Below are positions 9,233-17,239 of a stretch of DNA of 64,000 bases, piece after piece. The position numbers and the translations under genes were made by a program. The stretch lies in contig NZ_FRAH01000006.1 in the NCBI RefSeq assembly GCF_900142265.1, positions 44,092-108,091 of the forward strand, written 5' to 3'. The notes under the pieces are model-generated. The model did not search any database, was not told the DNA's origin, and saw nothing but the letters and a program-made list of their open reading frames with translations. Every line of letters starts with the position of its first letter. The stretch's first letter is position 1. The stretch comes from Anaerotignum lactatifermentans DSM 14214 (GTDB lineage Bacteria; Bacillota; Clostridia; Lachnospirales; Anaerotignaceae).

Positions 9233-9853
9233 TTATGGCTGGAATTGGTGCAAGTCCTGCTGGAGGGATTCCACAAAACGGCTCACATGGAACCCATCGC
9301 AGACACCATGATGTACCTGTATGGCAAGGGGTATTTTCCAGTGCCCATGGTGTTCCCATGCCTTGCCCAGTGTGAATATGGGCAGGAGATAGTCATAGCC
9401 CTTTTGCAGGTGCAGATGGAAGCCCGTGAACGTCGTCCATGGCACCATGGAAACGGGGAAGGTGTTGGGTTTTGCGTCCATATCCAGTACGTTCCCGTAG
9501 GTTTCCAGATCGGCTTTGTATCGCGCAAGGAATGTGGAAAAATCCTCGCTGTACTCCGTCCAGAGGTTGGAAAAGGTTTCCTGTTCCTTATGGAAAATGG
9601 TGTAGCATGGCTCCATGTTGGAGTAGATGCCCACATTTCCCTTTTCGTCAAAGGCTGTGCGGAACTGCTCGTAGTGGTTCAAGTTTTTGGTCAAGAGATA
9701 CAGCAGGGCAGGATACAGGGAAACGCCTGTTTTCTTCAGGACGGTGATGTCCAGAGAAACAGTTATGCTGTAGGTGCAGGGAATGTCTTTGTGGTAGTGA
9801 AGGAAATAGGGCTTTCTGTGCCATGTTTCCATGTCGATGGGTGTGAATGTCAT
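9233..9853 (-). CDS. Type A chloramphenicol O-acetyltransferase
   Basis: Transfers acetyl from acetyl-CoA to chloramphenicol in CatA-type enzymes. The 206 residues cover the whole family length. The start FTPIDMETWHRKPYF matches the family N-terminus, and the catalytic histidine is intact in VHHGVCDGFHV near residue 185. ATG 9853 follows AAAGGAG with eight bases between, so the gene looks expressible. It stands alone against its neighbours' direction and lies between two same-direction copies of the dispersed element (9160-9232 and 9892-10070), which hints at past acquisition. Whether it confers resistance or acts on another substrate cannot be told from sequence. Confidence 0.92.
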   Translation of the reverse strand: MTFTPIDMETWHRKPYFLHYHKDIPCTYSITVSLDITVLKKTGVSLYPALLYLLTKNLNHYEQFRTAFDEKGNVGIYSNMEPCYTIFHKEQETFSNLWTEYSEDFSTFLARYKADLETYGNVLDMDAKPNTFPVSMVPWTTFTGFHLHLQKGYDYLLPIFTLGKAWEHHGHWKIPLAIQVHHGVCDGFHVSRFVESLQQDLHQFQP

Positions 9854-9891
9854 TGTCTTTGCTCCTTTTCGTGAAAAAAGCCTGCTCTCTT

Positions 9892-10070
9892 AGGGGCATC
9901 TTCATAAGAAAACAAAGAAAGCTAAACTCCTTATCATGATAAAGGATTTTAGCTTTCTTATTTTATGAAAATTTTATTTGTTATGTTTTCTTATGAAAAC
10001 AGCCGTCGCAATTCCCCTTAAGAAATCAAGAAAAAGAAAAATCAATGTTTTCTTAAGGGGAAGTTGCTTT
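9892..10070 (+). repeat. Dispersed hairpin element, copy B (full length)
   Basis: About 179 bp. It begins AGGGGCATCTTCATAAG. Hairpin 1 is AAGAAAGCTAAA... / ...TTTAGCTTTCTT (9916-9959). The core TATGTTTTCTTATGAAAAC follows. Hairpin 2 is GCAATTCCCCTTAAGAAA / TTTCTTAAGGGGAAGTTGC (10008-10067), followed by TTTT. Copy C is the same element inverted and copy G is a diverged copy. Confidence 0.85.
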
Positions 10071-10091
10071 TGAAAGAGCAGGCAAAAATGT

Positions 10092-10466
10092 TTATGCGTA
10101 AGGTTTGTAATGAGGCAGTTTGCAGTAGAATTCCTGCAATTTCTGGATGCGATGGTCGCCGTCCCATTCTACCAGATAAACCCCTTCGTATTCCCGTTTT
10201 TCCCCTTCTTTGTTCACGTTCTGGAAATAGAAAGGTACCAATGTCAGATCCTGATCGTGTACGAAACGACCAACTTCCCATTTTACGACACGGTTTTCGC
10301 TGTTCCATGTTTCAAACCAGCGACGGATCTGGTCAATGCCTTCGTATTCCCGTCCCTGAAATTCATAGTAATGCACATCCGGTGTAAAGACTGCTTCCAG
10401 CGGCAGCAGTTCCTGTCCCAGCCACATATCCAGCCAAGCTTTGATGATTTCTTCGCGTTGTCTCAT
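10092..10466 (-). CDS. SnoaL-like / nuclear transport factor 2 family protein
   Basis: A 124-residue protein with the cone-shaped NTF2/SnoaL fold pattern: an N-terminal helix pair (EEIIKAWLDMWLGQELLPL), a FTPDVHYYEFQGREYEGIDQI segment, then alternating strands ending in IQKLQEFYCKLPHY. SnoaL-type proteins include small enzymes and ligand binders; nothing here fixes the substrate. The ATG at 10466 is preferred over the one at 10475 because GGAGG is eight bases from the former and only three from the latter. A promoter lies directly upstream. It is a single-gene unit. Confidence 0.75.
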   Translation of the reverse strand: MRQREEIIKAWLDMWLGQELLPLEAVFTPDVHYYEFQGREYEGIDQIRRWFETWNSENRVVKWEVGRFVHDQDLTLVPFYFQNVNKEGEKREYEGVYLVEWDGDHRIQKLQEFYCKLPHYKPYA

Positions 10467-10509
10467 ATCATACACCTCCGACCTTTAGGGTAGTATTGGA
10501 TTTGTTTTC

Positions 10510-10538
10510 ATTTTAGCACACGCAGGCAGAAAAAACAA
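10510..10538 (-). promoter_or_regulatory. Promoter of the SnoaL-like gene
   Basis: Read on the minus strand: TTGTTT (10538-10533), 17 bases, TAAAAT (10515-10510). It lies about 45 bases upstream of the start codon. Confidence 0.6.
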
Positions 10539-10556
10539 GGAAAGTGTGTAATTTGC

Positions 10557-10584
10557 ATAAAAAAAACTCCTCGATGCGAGGAGT
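10557..10584 (-). terminator. Terminator of the AI-2E-type transporter gene
   Basis: On the minus strand ACTCCTCG...CGAGGAGT (10584-10566) is followed by a run of eight T, twelve bases after the transporter stop codon. Confidence 0.88.
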
Positions 10585-10595
10585 CTTTGACAATA

Positions 10596-11759
10596 TCATG
10601 AAATATCCAGTTGCTTTTTCTCAAGACGTTTGACAACATCCTGCCGCAGGAGGGTATACAGCACAGACATGAGGGGAATGAAAATGAGCATACCCACAAT
10701 GCCCATAAGGCTGCCGCCTACGGTAACGGCCACCAATACCCAGATAGATGGCAGACCAACGGAGCCGCCTACCACGTGAGGGTAGATGAGGTTGCCTTCC
10801 AGCTGCTGCAATACCAAAAACAGCACGATGAACGCCAGCGCCTGCATGGGGCTGACCATGAGAATCAGGAACGCAGCTACTACGCAGCCGATGAATGCAC
10901 CAAAAATGGGAATCAGTGCGGTGATGGCAATGAGTACGCCTACCAGCAGGGCATAAGGGAAGCGCAGGAGTGTCATGGCAACAAAGAACATGGTACCCAG
11001 AATGACGGCTTCCAGACACTGTCCTGTGAGGAATTTGGCGAATGTGCGGTGTGTCAGGGACGCGATTTCCAGCACACGTTCTGCCTGCTGTTTTTTCAGA
11101 TAAGCAAACAGCAGTTTCCGGCACTGTCTGCCCAGTTTTTCTTTCTGAATGAGGATATAGCAGGCAAAGACAAAGCCAATGATAAATGTGGTAACGCCAC
11201 TGAAAATGCTCTGTACCACGGAGAATGTGGAGCCAAGGATGATGTCAGCGCCGCTCTGGAAAATATTTGTGGCTTTTCTGATGATTTCATCCCAGTTTAA
11301 ATCCAGATTGGAAAGCCAATAGGAAATTTCCTTGTTGTTGTGGAACAGTTCTTCCAGTTTATCCAGCAGGACAGGGACGTTTGCCTGAATGGTTCTGCCA
11401 AGACCGGAAACGGTTCTGCCCAGTTCTGGGAAGATGACCAGCACTGCCAGCGCCAGTACGGCAATGACAAAGACCAGTGTCAGAATCATGCTGAAAGGAC
11501 GCAGAAATTTTTCCCGTTTTCTCTGCCGTTTTTCGTTGCTGTCTTTGCTGCAAAGCTTGCAGATGGTGATTTCAATGCGGTTCATGGGGACGCTGAGGAT
11601 GAAGGCAATGGCGCCGCCCAGAATGAAGGGGGCAAGGATGCCGCCCAGAAAAGAAATGGCAGCAATGACTGCTTCCAGCCGCCACAAACCTACGAACACC
11701 GCCAGGGTAAAGACGATGAGCAGGCATATTTTTTTCATGTTCTCTTTATCTAAAGACAT
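10596..11759 (-). CDS. AI-2E family transporter (YtvI/PerM-like permease)
   Basis: Integral membrane protein of 387 residues with about eight hydrophobic helices. Two lie near the N-terminus (about 9-30 and 33-58), one near residue 90-112, a loop carrying coiled helices follows, and five come in the C-terminal half with the family motif VLQQLEGNLIYPHVVGGSVGL near 318. The family was named for an autoinducer-2 exporter, but relatives include sodium/proton antiporters, so the substrate is open. ATG 11759 follows AAAGGAG. It is transcribed alone, from a promoter at 11803-11831 to a terminator at 10557-10584. Confidence 0.88.
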   Translation of the reverse strand: MSLDKENMKKICLLIVFTLAVFVGLWRLEAVIAAISFLGGILAPFILGGAIAFILSVPMNRIEITICKLCSKDSNEKRQRKREKFLRPFSMILTLVFVIAVLALAVLVIFPELGRTVSGLGRTIQANVPVLLDKLEELFHNNKEISYWLSNLDLNWDEIIRKATNIFQSGADIILGSTFSVVQSIFSGVTTFIIGFVFACYILIQKEKLGRQCRKLLFAYLKKQQAERVLEIASLTHRTFAKFLTGQCLEAVILGTMFFVAMTLLRFPYALLVGVLIAITALIPIFGAFIGCVVAAFLILMVSPMQALAFIVLFLVLQQLEGNLIYPHVVGGSVGLPSIWVLVAVTVGGSLMGIVGMLIFIPLMSVLYTLLRQDVVKRLEKKQLDIS

Positions 11760-11802
11760 TTTTCGAAATGCTCCTTTCTCTATTCGGATTCACTTGTGGT
11801 TC

Positions 11803-11831
11803 AGTATAGCATATATCACGGAAAGAAACAA
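11803..11831 (-). promoter_or_regulatory. Promoter of the AI-2E-type transporter gene
   Basis: On the minus strand TTGTTT (11831-11826), 17 bases, TATACT (11808-11803). It lies in the 193-base divergent gap shared with gltX; I could not find an equally good promoter pointing at gltX. Confidence 0.65.
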
Positions 11832-11952
11832 ATAAAATCCGCTCCTTTTTCCCGAAATCCCTTTACAGGGCAGGGTTTTCCGTTTAAACTAGAATATGAT
11901 ATTTTGCCGACATTTGGCTTCGGCACAAAAGAAAAAGAAAGGAAGATGAAAT

Positions 11953-13401
11953 ATGGAAGTCAGAACCAGATTTGCGCCCAGCCCCACAGGCTATATGCAC
12001 ATCGGGAACTTGAGAACCGCTTTATATGAATATTTGATTGCAAAATCCCAGGGTGGGAAATTCATCCTGCGTATTGAGGATACAGACCAGGAACGTCAGG
12101 TGGAAGGCGCTGTAGATGTCATTTACAACACCATGCGCATGACAGGTCTGAAACATGATGAAGGTCCCGATATCGGCGGCGACTATGGTCCTTATGTACA
12201 GAGCGAACGTATGGGCATGTACATGGACTATGCAAAAGAACTGGTGGAAAAAGGCGAAGCTTACTACTGCTTCTGCACAAAAGAACGTCTGGAATCTCTG
12301 AAAGAAAGCAACGCAGAAGGCGCAGCTTTCGCAAAATATGACCGTCACTGCTTGGGTCTGTCCAAAGAAGAAGTACAGGCAAAGCTGGATGCAGGCGAAC
12401 CTTTCGTTATCCGTCAGAAAATGCCCGACAGCGGCACAACCACATTCTCTGACGTGGTATACGGCGACATCACTGTAGAAAACACAGAACTGGATGACCA
12501 GATTCTCATGAAAGCAGACGGTTTCCCTACTTATAACTTCGCAAACGTTGTGGATGACCACCTGATGCATATCACACATGTAGTACGCGGCAGCGAATAT
12601 CTGTCCTCCACACCCAAATATAACCTGCTGTACAAAGCATTCGGCTGGGAACCTCCCGTATATGTACACCTGCCGGCAGTTATGCGTGACGCCCACCATA
12701 AACTGTCCAAACGTCACGGGGACAAGTCCTTTGAAGATTTGGTAAGAGAAGGCTATGTGGTAGAAGCCATCGTGAACTATATTGCACTGCTGGGCTGGAG
12801 CCCTTCCGGCACACAGGAAATCTTCTCCCTGAAAGAATTGGAAGAAAACTTCGATATGGCTGGTCTGAGCAAATCTCCCGCTATCTTCGATATTAAAAAA
12901 CTGACATGGATGAACAGCGAATATCTGAAAGCGATGGACTTTGACAAGTTCTATGCACTGGCAGAACCCAAGCTGAAAGAAGCACTGGGCGATACAGATC
13001 TGGATCTGAAAAAGATTGCGGCTCTGCTCCAGAAACGTCTGGAAACACTGAACGACATTCCCGGTCTGGTGGAATTCTTCAAGACTTTGCCCGAATACGG
13101 CACAGAACTGTATACCCATAAGAAAATGAAAACAAACGACGAAATCGCTCTGTCTTCTCTGGAAGCGGCTCTGCCTGTACTGGAAAATCTGGAAGACTGG
13201 AACACTACCAGCATCCATGACGCCCTCATGGCACTGGTTGGGGAACTGGGCATCAAAAATGGTCAGCTCCTCTGGCCCGTTCGTACCGCTCTGTCCGGCG
13301 AACCTACTTCTCCCGGCGGCGCTATGGAACTGGCAGACATTCTGGGCAAGGAAGAAAGCCTGCGCAGAATCCGCAAAGGCATCGAACTGCTGAAAGGCTG
13401 A
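11953..13401 (+). CDS. gltX: Glutamate--tRNA ligase
   Basis: Charges tRNA-Glu with glutamate. The class I synthetase signatures are clear: [20 protein letters not shown] at residues 5-24 (HIGH box read as HIGN) and KLSKRHG near residue 252 (KMSKS box). The 482 residues match the bacterial non-discriminating/discriminating GluRS size, with an all-helical anticodon-binding domain from about residue 330. ATG 11953 follows AAAGGAAG. It is followed by a strong terminator, so it is a single-gene unit. A tRNA-Glu (CTC) gene is present at 43.46 kb. Confidence 0.97.
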   Translation: MEVRTRFAPSPTGYMHIGNLRTALYEYLIAKSQGGKFILRIEDTDQERQVEGAVDVIYNTMRMTGLKHDEGPDIGGDYGPYVQSERMGMYMDYAKELVEKGEAYYCFCTKERLESLKESNAEGAAFAKYDRHCLGLSKEEVQAKLDAGEPFVIRQKMPDSGTTTFSDVVYGDITVENTELDDQILMKADGFPTYNFANVVDDHLMHITHVVRGSEYLSSTPKYNLLYKAFGWEPPVYVHLPAVMRDAHHKLSKRHGDKSFEDLVREGYVVEAIVNYIALLGWSPSGTQEIFSLKELEENFDMAGLSKSPAIFDIKKLTWMNSEYLKAMDFDKFYALAEPKLKEALGDTDLDLKKIAALLQKRLETLNDIPGLVEFFKTLPEYGTELYTHKKMKTNDEIALSSLEAALPVLENLEDWNTTSIHDALMALVGELGIKNGQLLWPVRTALSGEPTSPGGAMELADILGKEESLRRIRKGIELLKG

Positions 13402-13427
13402 TTTGCGGTTTTGACAAAATAAAAAAG

Positions 13428-13472
13428 AATCGGTATTTTCAGATCATGGGAAATACCGATTTTCTTTTTTTT
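13428..13472 (+). terminator. Terminator of gltX
   Basis: AATCGGTATTT (13428-13438) pairs perfectly with AAATACCGATT (13451-13461), followed by TTTCTTTTTTTT. Confidence 0.9.
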
Positions 13473-13633
13473 GAGAGGAAGAAAAAATGTGTGAAAAAGG
13501 GACTTTTCTGCGCAAAAACCCACTTCCTAAGAATTTCCATGGAATATCTTAATAAATTCGACAGGGTTTCGCAAAAGTTCCGTTAAAAAAGTGTGTTATA
13601 CTGCTTTTGTAATCAGGAACGGGGGCGTGGGCG

Positions 13634-14374
13634 ATGCAGATATTGCGTATTTTGCAAATAGCAATATTGGGTATTTTATTTTTTCTCACAATGGTACAGA
13701 TTTACTTTCAAATTTTCTCTCCCCGCCGCAGAAAAAACGGCTGGCGGAGAACCCTGATTTATTGCGGGCTGATGTTCGTAATTTTTCTCATTCCTTCTTT
13801 GGCGCCGGCTCCCGTTCAATCTGATTCGGTGACCATCAGCAAGTCGGCGGCACATGTGCCGGACTGGCTGGTTTATTACAACCAGACAGACGAACGCTGG
13901 GCACATGAGTTATACGGCGAAGTGGACTATATAGAAGAAGCCGGATGCGGTCCCACGGTGCTGGCTATGGCAGTCAGTTCCCTGACGGACACCCAGATAA
14001 ATCCAAAGGAAATGGCAGACTGGGCAGCAGAAAATGGATATTGTGCGCCGGGTTCCGGCAGTTATCATACCCTCATTGCTGACGGACTGAAACACTTCGG
14101 ATTGGAGTGCGCCACCACCAATGATGGGGCAGAGGTACAGAAAGCCCTGCAGGCTGGTTATCCCGTCATTGCCCTCATGGGGGAAGGTCACTTCACCGGC
14201 GGCGGACATTTCATACTGCTCTGCAACATAGACGCCAGAAACGAAGTCTTTGTGGCAGACCCGAAAAGTGTGGAAAACACAGAAAAGCTGTGGCCGCTGG
14301 ATACCATATTGGCAGAAGCCAAAACAAGCCCTACCACAAACGGGGCTTACTGGATTATTAGACAACAAGTTTAA
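13634..14374 (+). CDS. Membrane-anchored C39-like cysteine peptidase
   Basis: A 246-residue protein with two N-terminal transmembrane helices (about 3-25 and 42-60) and an outer C39-like (Peptidase_C39_2) domain. The catalytic cysteine is in EAGCGPTVLAMAVSSL near residue 105. The histidine is in GGGHFILL near 196, and an Asp in VFVADP follows. The domain is not fused to an ABC transporter, so it is not a bacteriocin exporter; stand-alone members are usually surface-acting peptidases of unknown target. ATG 13634 follows GGGGGCG. It is transcribed alone and ends at a terminator at 14415. Confidence 0.82.
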   Translation: MQILRILQIAILGILFFLTMVQIYFQIFSPRRRKNGWRRTLIYCGLMFVIFLIPSLAPAPVQSDSVTISKSAAHVPDWLVYYNQTDERWAHELYGEVDYIEEAGCGPTVLAMAVSSLTDTQINPKEMADWAAENGYCAPGSGSYHTLIADGLKHFGLECATTNDGAEVQKALQAGYPVIALMGEGHFTGGGHFILLCNIDARNEVFVADPKSVENTEKLWPLDTILAEAKTSPTTNGAYWIIRQQV

Positions 14375-14414
14375 ATTTCGAATATAGAATCATACCCCTC
14401 TCTCAAGAAAACGG

Positions 14415-14446
14415 AAAAAGGACCGCCGGAAGGCTGGTCCTTTTTC
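14415..14446 (+). terminator. Terminator after the C39-like peptidase gene
   Basis: AAAAAGGACC-GCC pairs with GGC-T-GGTCCTTTTT around a GGAA loop (14415-14445). A and T tracts on both sides allow it to work for the convergent small gene at 14494 as well. Confidence 0.85.
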
Positions 14447-14493
14447 TGTGCAGTGTTTTACGAGAGATTTTCTGGAAATAAGTGTTTTGCCGG

Positions 14494-14667
14494 TTAGTTT
14501 TCCAGCATATTGTCGATCATGTCGTCCATGACTTCTTCGGCTTTGACAGCCATCTTTTTGCCTTTTTTCATCATTTTGCGGTAGGTCTTTTTGTCCTGCA
14601 TCAGATAGCCAACGCCCATGATGGCAGCAGCGCCGCCCACAAGCATGCCAGTGGTGAATTTGTTCAT
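14494..14667 (-). CDS. Small YtxH-like membrane protein
   Basis: A 57-residue protein, MNKFTTGMLVGGAAAIMG at the start and a C-terminus ending DDMIDNMLEN. One glycine/alanine-rich membrane helix (about 6-23) is followed by a strongly basic stretch (KKTYRKMMKKGKKMAVKAEE) and an acidic amphipathic tail. That layout fits the YtxH-type single-helix envelope proteins. ATG 14667 lies eight bases after AAAAAGGAGG, an excellent ribosome site, which together with the composition makes it a real gene despite its size. It is transcribed towards the C39 gene and ends near their shared terminator. Confidence 0.75.
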   Translation of the reverse strand: MNKFTTGMLVGGAAAIMGVGYLMQDKKTYRKMMKKGKKMAVKAEEVMDDMIDNMLEN

Positions 14668-14740
14668 GTTTTTCCGCCTCCTTTTTCTTTTTTAGTATGA
14701 GGAAAAGAAAAAAGAATATGCAGGAGAAAATTGGAAAAAT

Positions 14741-14786
14741 AAAAAAAGAAAACCCCCGATGCAAGGGGAGGCGCAAAGGGGGTTTC
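14741..14786 (-). terminator. Terminator of the serine operon
   Basis: On the minus strand AAACCCCC (14785-14778) pairs with GGGGGTTT (14757-14750), followed by TCTTTTTTT. It lies 12 bases after the DUF1015 stop codon. Confidence 0.85.
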
Positions 14787-14797
14787 TAGCATAAGTT

Positions 14798-16045
14798 TTA
14801 TTCGCCCAGATCGTGGATGAACAAGCCGCTGCGTAGCTTAGGTTCAAACCATGTGGATTTGGGGGGCATGGTACGTCCGGCGTCTGCCACTGCCATCAGT
14901 TCATCCATGGCTGTGGGGAACATGGAAAATGCAACCTGCATTTCGCCGCTGTCCACTCGTCTTTCCAGTTCGCCCAGTCCGCGGATACCGCCGACAAAGT
15001 CGATGCGTTTATCCGTTCTGGGATCACCGATGGCAAGGACAGGCGCGAGGAGAGAATTCTGCAGAATGGACACGTCCAGTCCATCTACAGGGTCGTGGGA
15101 CAAAATGTGGTCTTTGGCTTCTAAGAGATACCATTTGCCGCCCAGATACATACCGAAGGTATGTCTGCGAGGGGGATGGCAGGGAGAAGCGGGAGCGGGA
15201 GAAACCTTGAAGTTTTCGGAAATCTTTTCCAAAAATTCCTGTTCATTCCGTCCGTTCAGGTCTTTGACCACACGGTTGTAATCCAAAATAAAGAGTTCAT
15301 CCGCAGGGAACAGTACGGAAAGGTAGTAGTTGAATTCTTCGTCGCCGGTGTAATCCGGTTTCTGTTCTCTGCGTTTCAGACCCACTTTCACAGCAGATGC
15401 GTTCCGGTGGTGTCCGTCGGCAATATAGAAGTTTTCCACGTTGGCAAAGCTCTGTACCAACATGCCGATTTCTGTATCGCTGTCAATGACCCATACAGTA
15501 TGTCCAATGCCGTCATCGGAAACGAAGTCATAGACAGGAGGCACTGCCGCTGTATAGCCGTCTATAATGGCTTTGGCGTCAGCATTTTCCTTGTAAGCCA
15601 GGAAAATGGGTCCTGTGTTGGCGTTGAGGGTATCCACATGACGGATACGGTCCGCCTCTTTGTCGGCACGGGTCAGCTCGTGCTTTTTGATGGTGTCATT
15701 GAGATATTCGTCAATGGCGGTGCAGACAACCAGTCCTGTCTGGCTTCTGCCGTCCATGGTCAGTCGATAGATGTAGAAATTGGGCAGCAGATCCTGTGTG
15801 AAGATGCCTTTGTCCAGCATGTCATAAAAGGTGTCTTTTGCCTTTTCGTATACAGCAGGGCTGTAAGGGTCTGTGCCTACAGGCAGATCGATTTCCGCCC
15901 GGTCAATATGTAAAAAGGAATAGGGATTTCCCTTTACCATTTCTCTGGCTTCTGCGGTATTCATCACGTCATAAGGCAGGGCTGCCACGTCCTTGGCATA
16001 TTCAGGCGCGGGACGGATGCCCATAAAAGGTCTGATGGTTGCCAT
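14798..16045 (-). CDS. DUF1015 family protein of the serine operon
   Basis: A 415-residue protein of the DUF1015 (COG4198) family, starting MATIRPFMGIRPAPEYAKDVAALPYD, with the conserved YSFLHIDRAEID and IADGHHRNASAVK segments (the latter near residue 209). It starts one base after the serA stop codon and follows serC, so it is the third gene of a serine biosynthesis operon. Members of this family are often beside serA and serC in clostridia. A role in serine metabolism is likely from context, but I know no proven reaction. No signal peptide or membrane helix is visible. Confidence 0.85.
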   Translation of the reverse strand: MATIRPFMGIRPAPEYAKDVAALPYDVMNTAEAREMVKGNPYSFLHIDRAEIDLPVGTDPYSPAVYEKAKDTFYDMLDKGIFTQDLLPNFYIYRLTMDGRSQTGLVVCTAIDEYLNDTIKKHELTRADKEADRIRHVDTLNANTGPIFLAYKENADAKAIIDGYTAAVPPVYDFVSDDGIGHTVWVIDSDTEIGMLVQSFANVENFYIADGHHRNASAVKVGLKRREQKPDYTGDEEFNYYLSVLFPADELFILDYNRVVKDLNGRNEQEFLEKISENFKVSPAPASPCHPPRRHTFGMYLGGKWYLLEAKDHILSHDPVDGLDVSILQNSLLAPVLAIGDPRTDKRIDFVGGIRGLGELERRVDSGEMQVAFSMFPTAMDELMAVADAGRTMPPKSTWFEPKLRSGLFIHDLGE

Positions 16046-16046
16046 A

Positions 16047-17225
16047 TTATCCCTCCTGATTCAGTACGCGTACTTTTTTAACACTGTGGATGGCATAGAG
16101 GTCATCCACCAGTTCGTTGACGTTTTCCGGCAGGTTATCGCAAACGATGATGTTGTAAGCCAGCTCGCCTTTGGAGTTGTTTACCATCTTGTCAATGTTG
16201 ATATGGTGCTTGGTGAATACGGCACCCAACTGCCCGATCATGTTCACGATGTTGGAGTGGGAAATGGCAATACGAGGTTTGCCGGAATAAGGCACGATAC
16301 AGCCGGGGAAGTTCACGGAATTGCGGATGTTGCCGTAACGCAGGTATTCCCGCAGTTCCACAGCAGCCATTTCGGCACAGTTTTCCTCGGATTCCGGTGT
16401 GGACGCGCCCAGATGGGGCAGAACGATGATGTTTTCGTTGCCCAGCAGGGTTTCGTCAGGGAAGTCTGTGATATATCTTGCGATGATGCCTTTTTCTATG
16501 GCGTCTTTCAGTGCTTCGTTGTCTACCAGACCGCCTCTGGCAAAGTTCAAAAGTCTTGCGCCTTTTTTGGTAACGGCAAAGAGCTTTTCGTCAAAGGTGT
16601 TTCTGGTTTTGTCATTCAGTGGAATGTGGATGGTGATGTAATCGCTCTTGGATACCAGTTCTTCCAGTGTTTCCGCTTTATCAACGGAAGCGGACAGATG
16701 CCAAGCGGCTTCCAGTGTCAGGAAGGGGTCATAGCCGATGACGTCCATGCCCAAGTCCAGAGCGGCATTTGCCACCAGTACGCCAATGGCACCCAGACCG
16801 ATGACGCCGATGGTTTTTCCCGCGATTTCGGGACCGATGAACTGCTTTTTGCAAGCTTCTACGGCTTTTTCCACGTTTTCATTGCCTGCCAGAGTCTGTA
16901 CCCACTGAGCGCCGTTGATGATGCGGCGGGAGGATACCAAGAGACCTGCCAGCACCAGTTCTTTTACGGCGTTGGCATTGGCACCGGGGGTATTGAATAC
17001 GGGAATCCCCATTTCTGTGCATTTGTCAATGGGAATGTTGTTGGTGCCTGCACCTGCGCGGGCTACCCCCAGCAGGTTGTCGTTGAGCTCCATGCTGTGC
17101 ATGTCGAAGCTGCGCAGAATGATGCCCTCCGGGCGTGCAGCTTCCGGGTCTATGTGAAATTCTGCTTCAGGCAGTTTGCTCAGACCTGCCTGAGAAATCT
17201 GGTTCAGTGTTTTGATGGTATACAT
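16047..17225 (-). CDS. serA: D-3-phosphoglycerate dehydrogenase
   Basis: Oxidises 3-phosphoglycerate to 3-phosphohydroxypyruvate with NAD+, the first step of serine synthesis. The 392 residues carry the NAD-binding loop VIGLGAIGVLVANAALDLGM near 140, the catalytic Arg in LLNFARGGLVD near 230, and the His in VLPHLGAS near 283. A C-terminal ACT domain (about 320-392, starting RIAISHSNIVNMIGQL) suggests serine or another amino acid feeds back on it. It lies between serC (14 bases upstream) and the DUF1015 gene (one base downstream). Confidence 0.95.
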   Translation of the reverse strand: MYTIKTLNQISQAGLSKLPEAEFHIDPEAARPEGIILRSFDMHSMELNDNLLGVARAGAGTNNIPIDKCTEMGIPVFNTPGANANAVKELVLAGLLVSSRRIINGAQWVQTLAGNENVEKAVEACKKQFIGPEIAGKTIGVIGLGAIGVLVANAALDLGMDVIGYDPFLTLEAAWHLSASVDKAETLEELVSKSDYITIHIPLNDKTRNTFDEKLFAVTKKGARLLNFARGGLVDNEALKDAIEKGIIARYITDFPDETLLGNENIIVLPHLGASTPESEENCAEMAAVELREYLRYGNIRNSVNFPGCIVPYSGKPRIAISHSNIVNMIGQLGAVFTKHHINIDKMVNNSKGELAYNIIVCDNLPENVNELVDDLYAIHSVKKVRVLNQEG

Positions 17226-17239
17226 ACGGACATTCTCCT

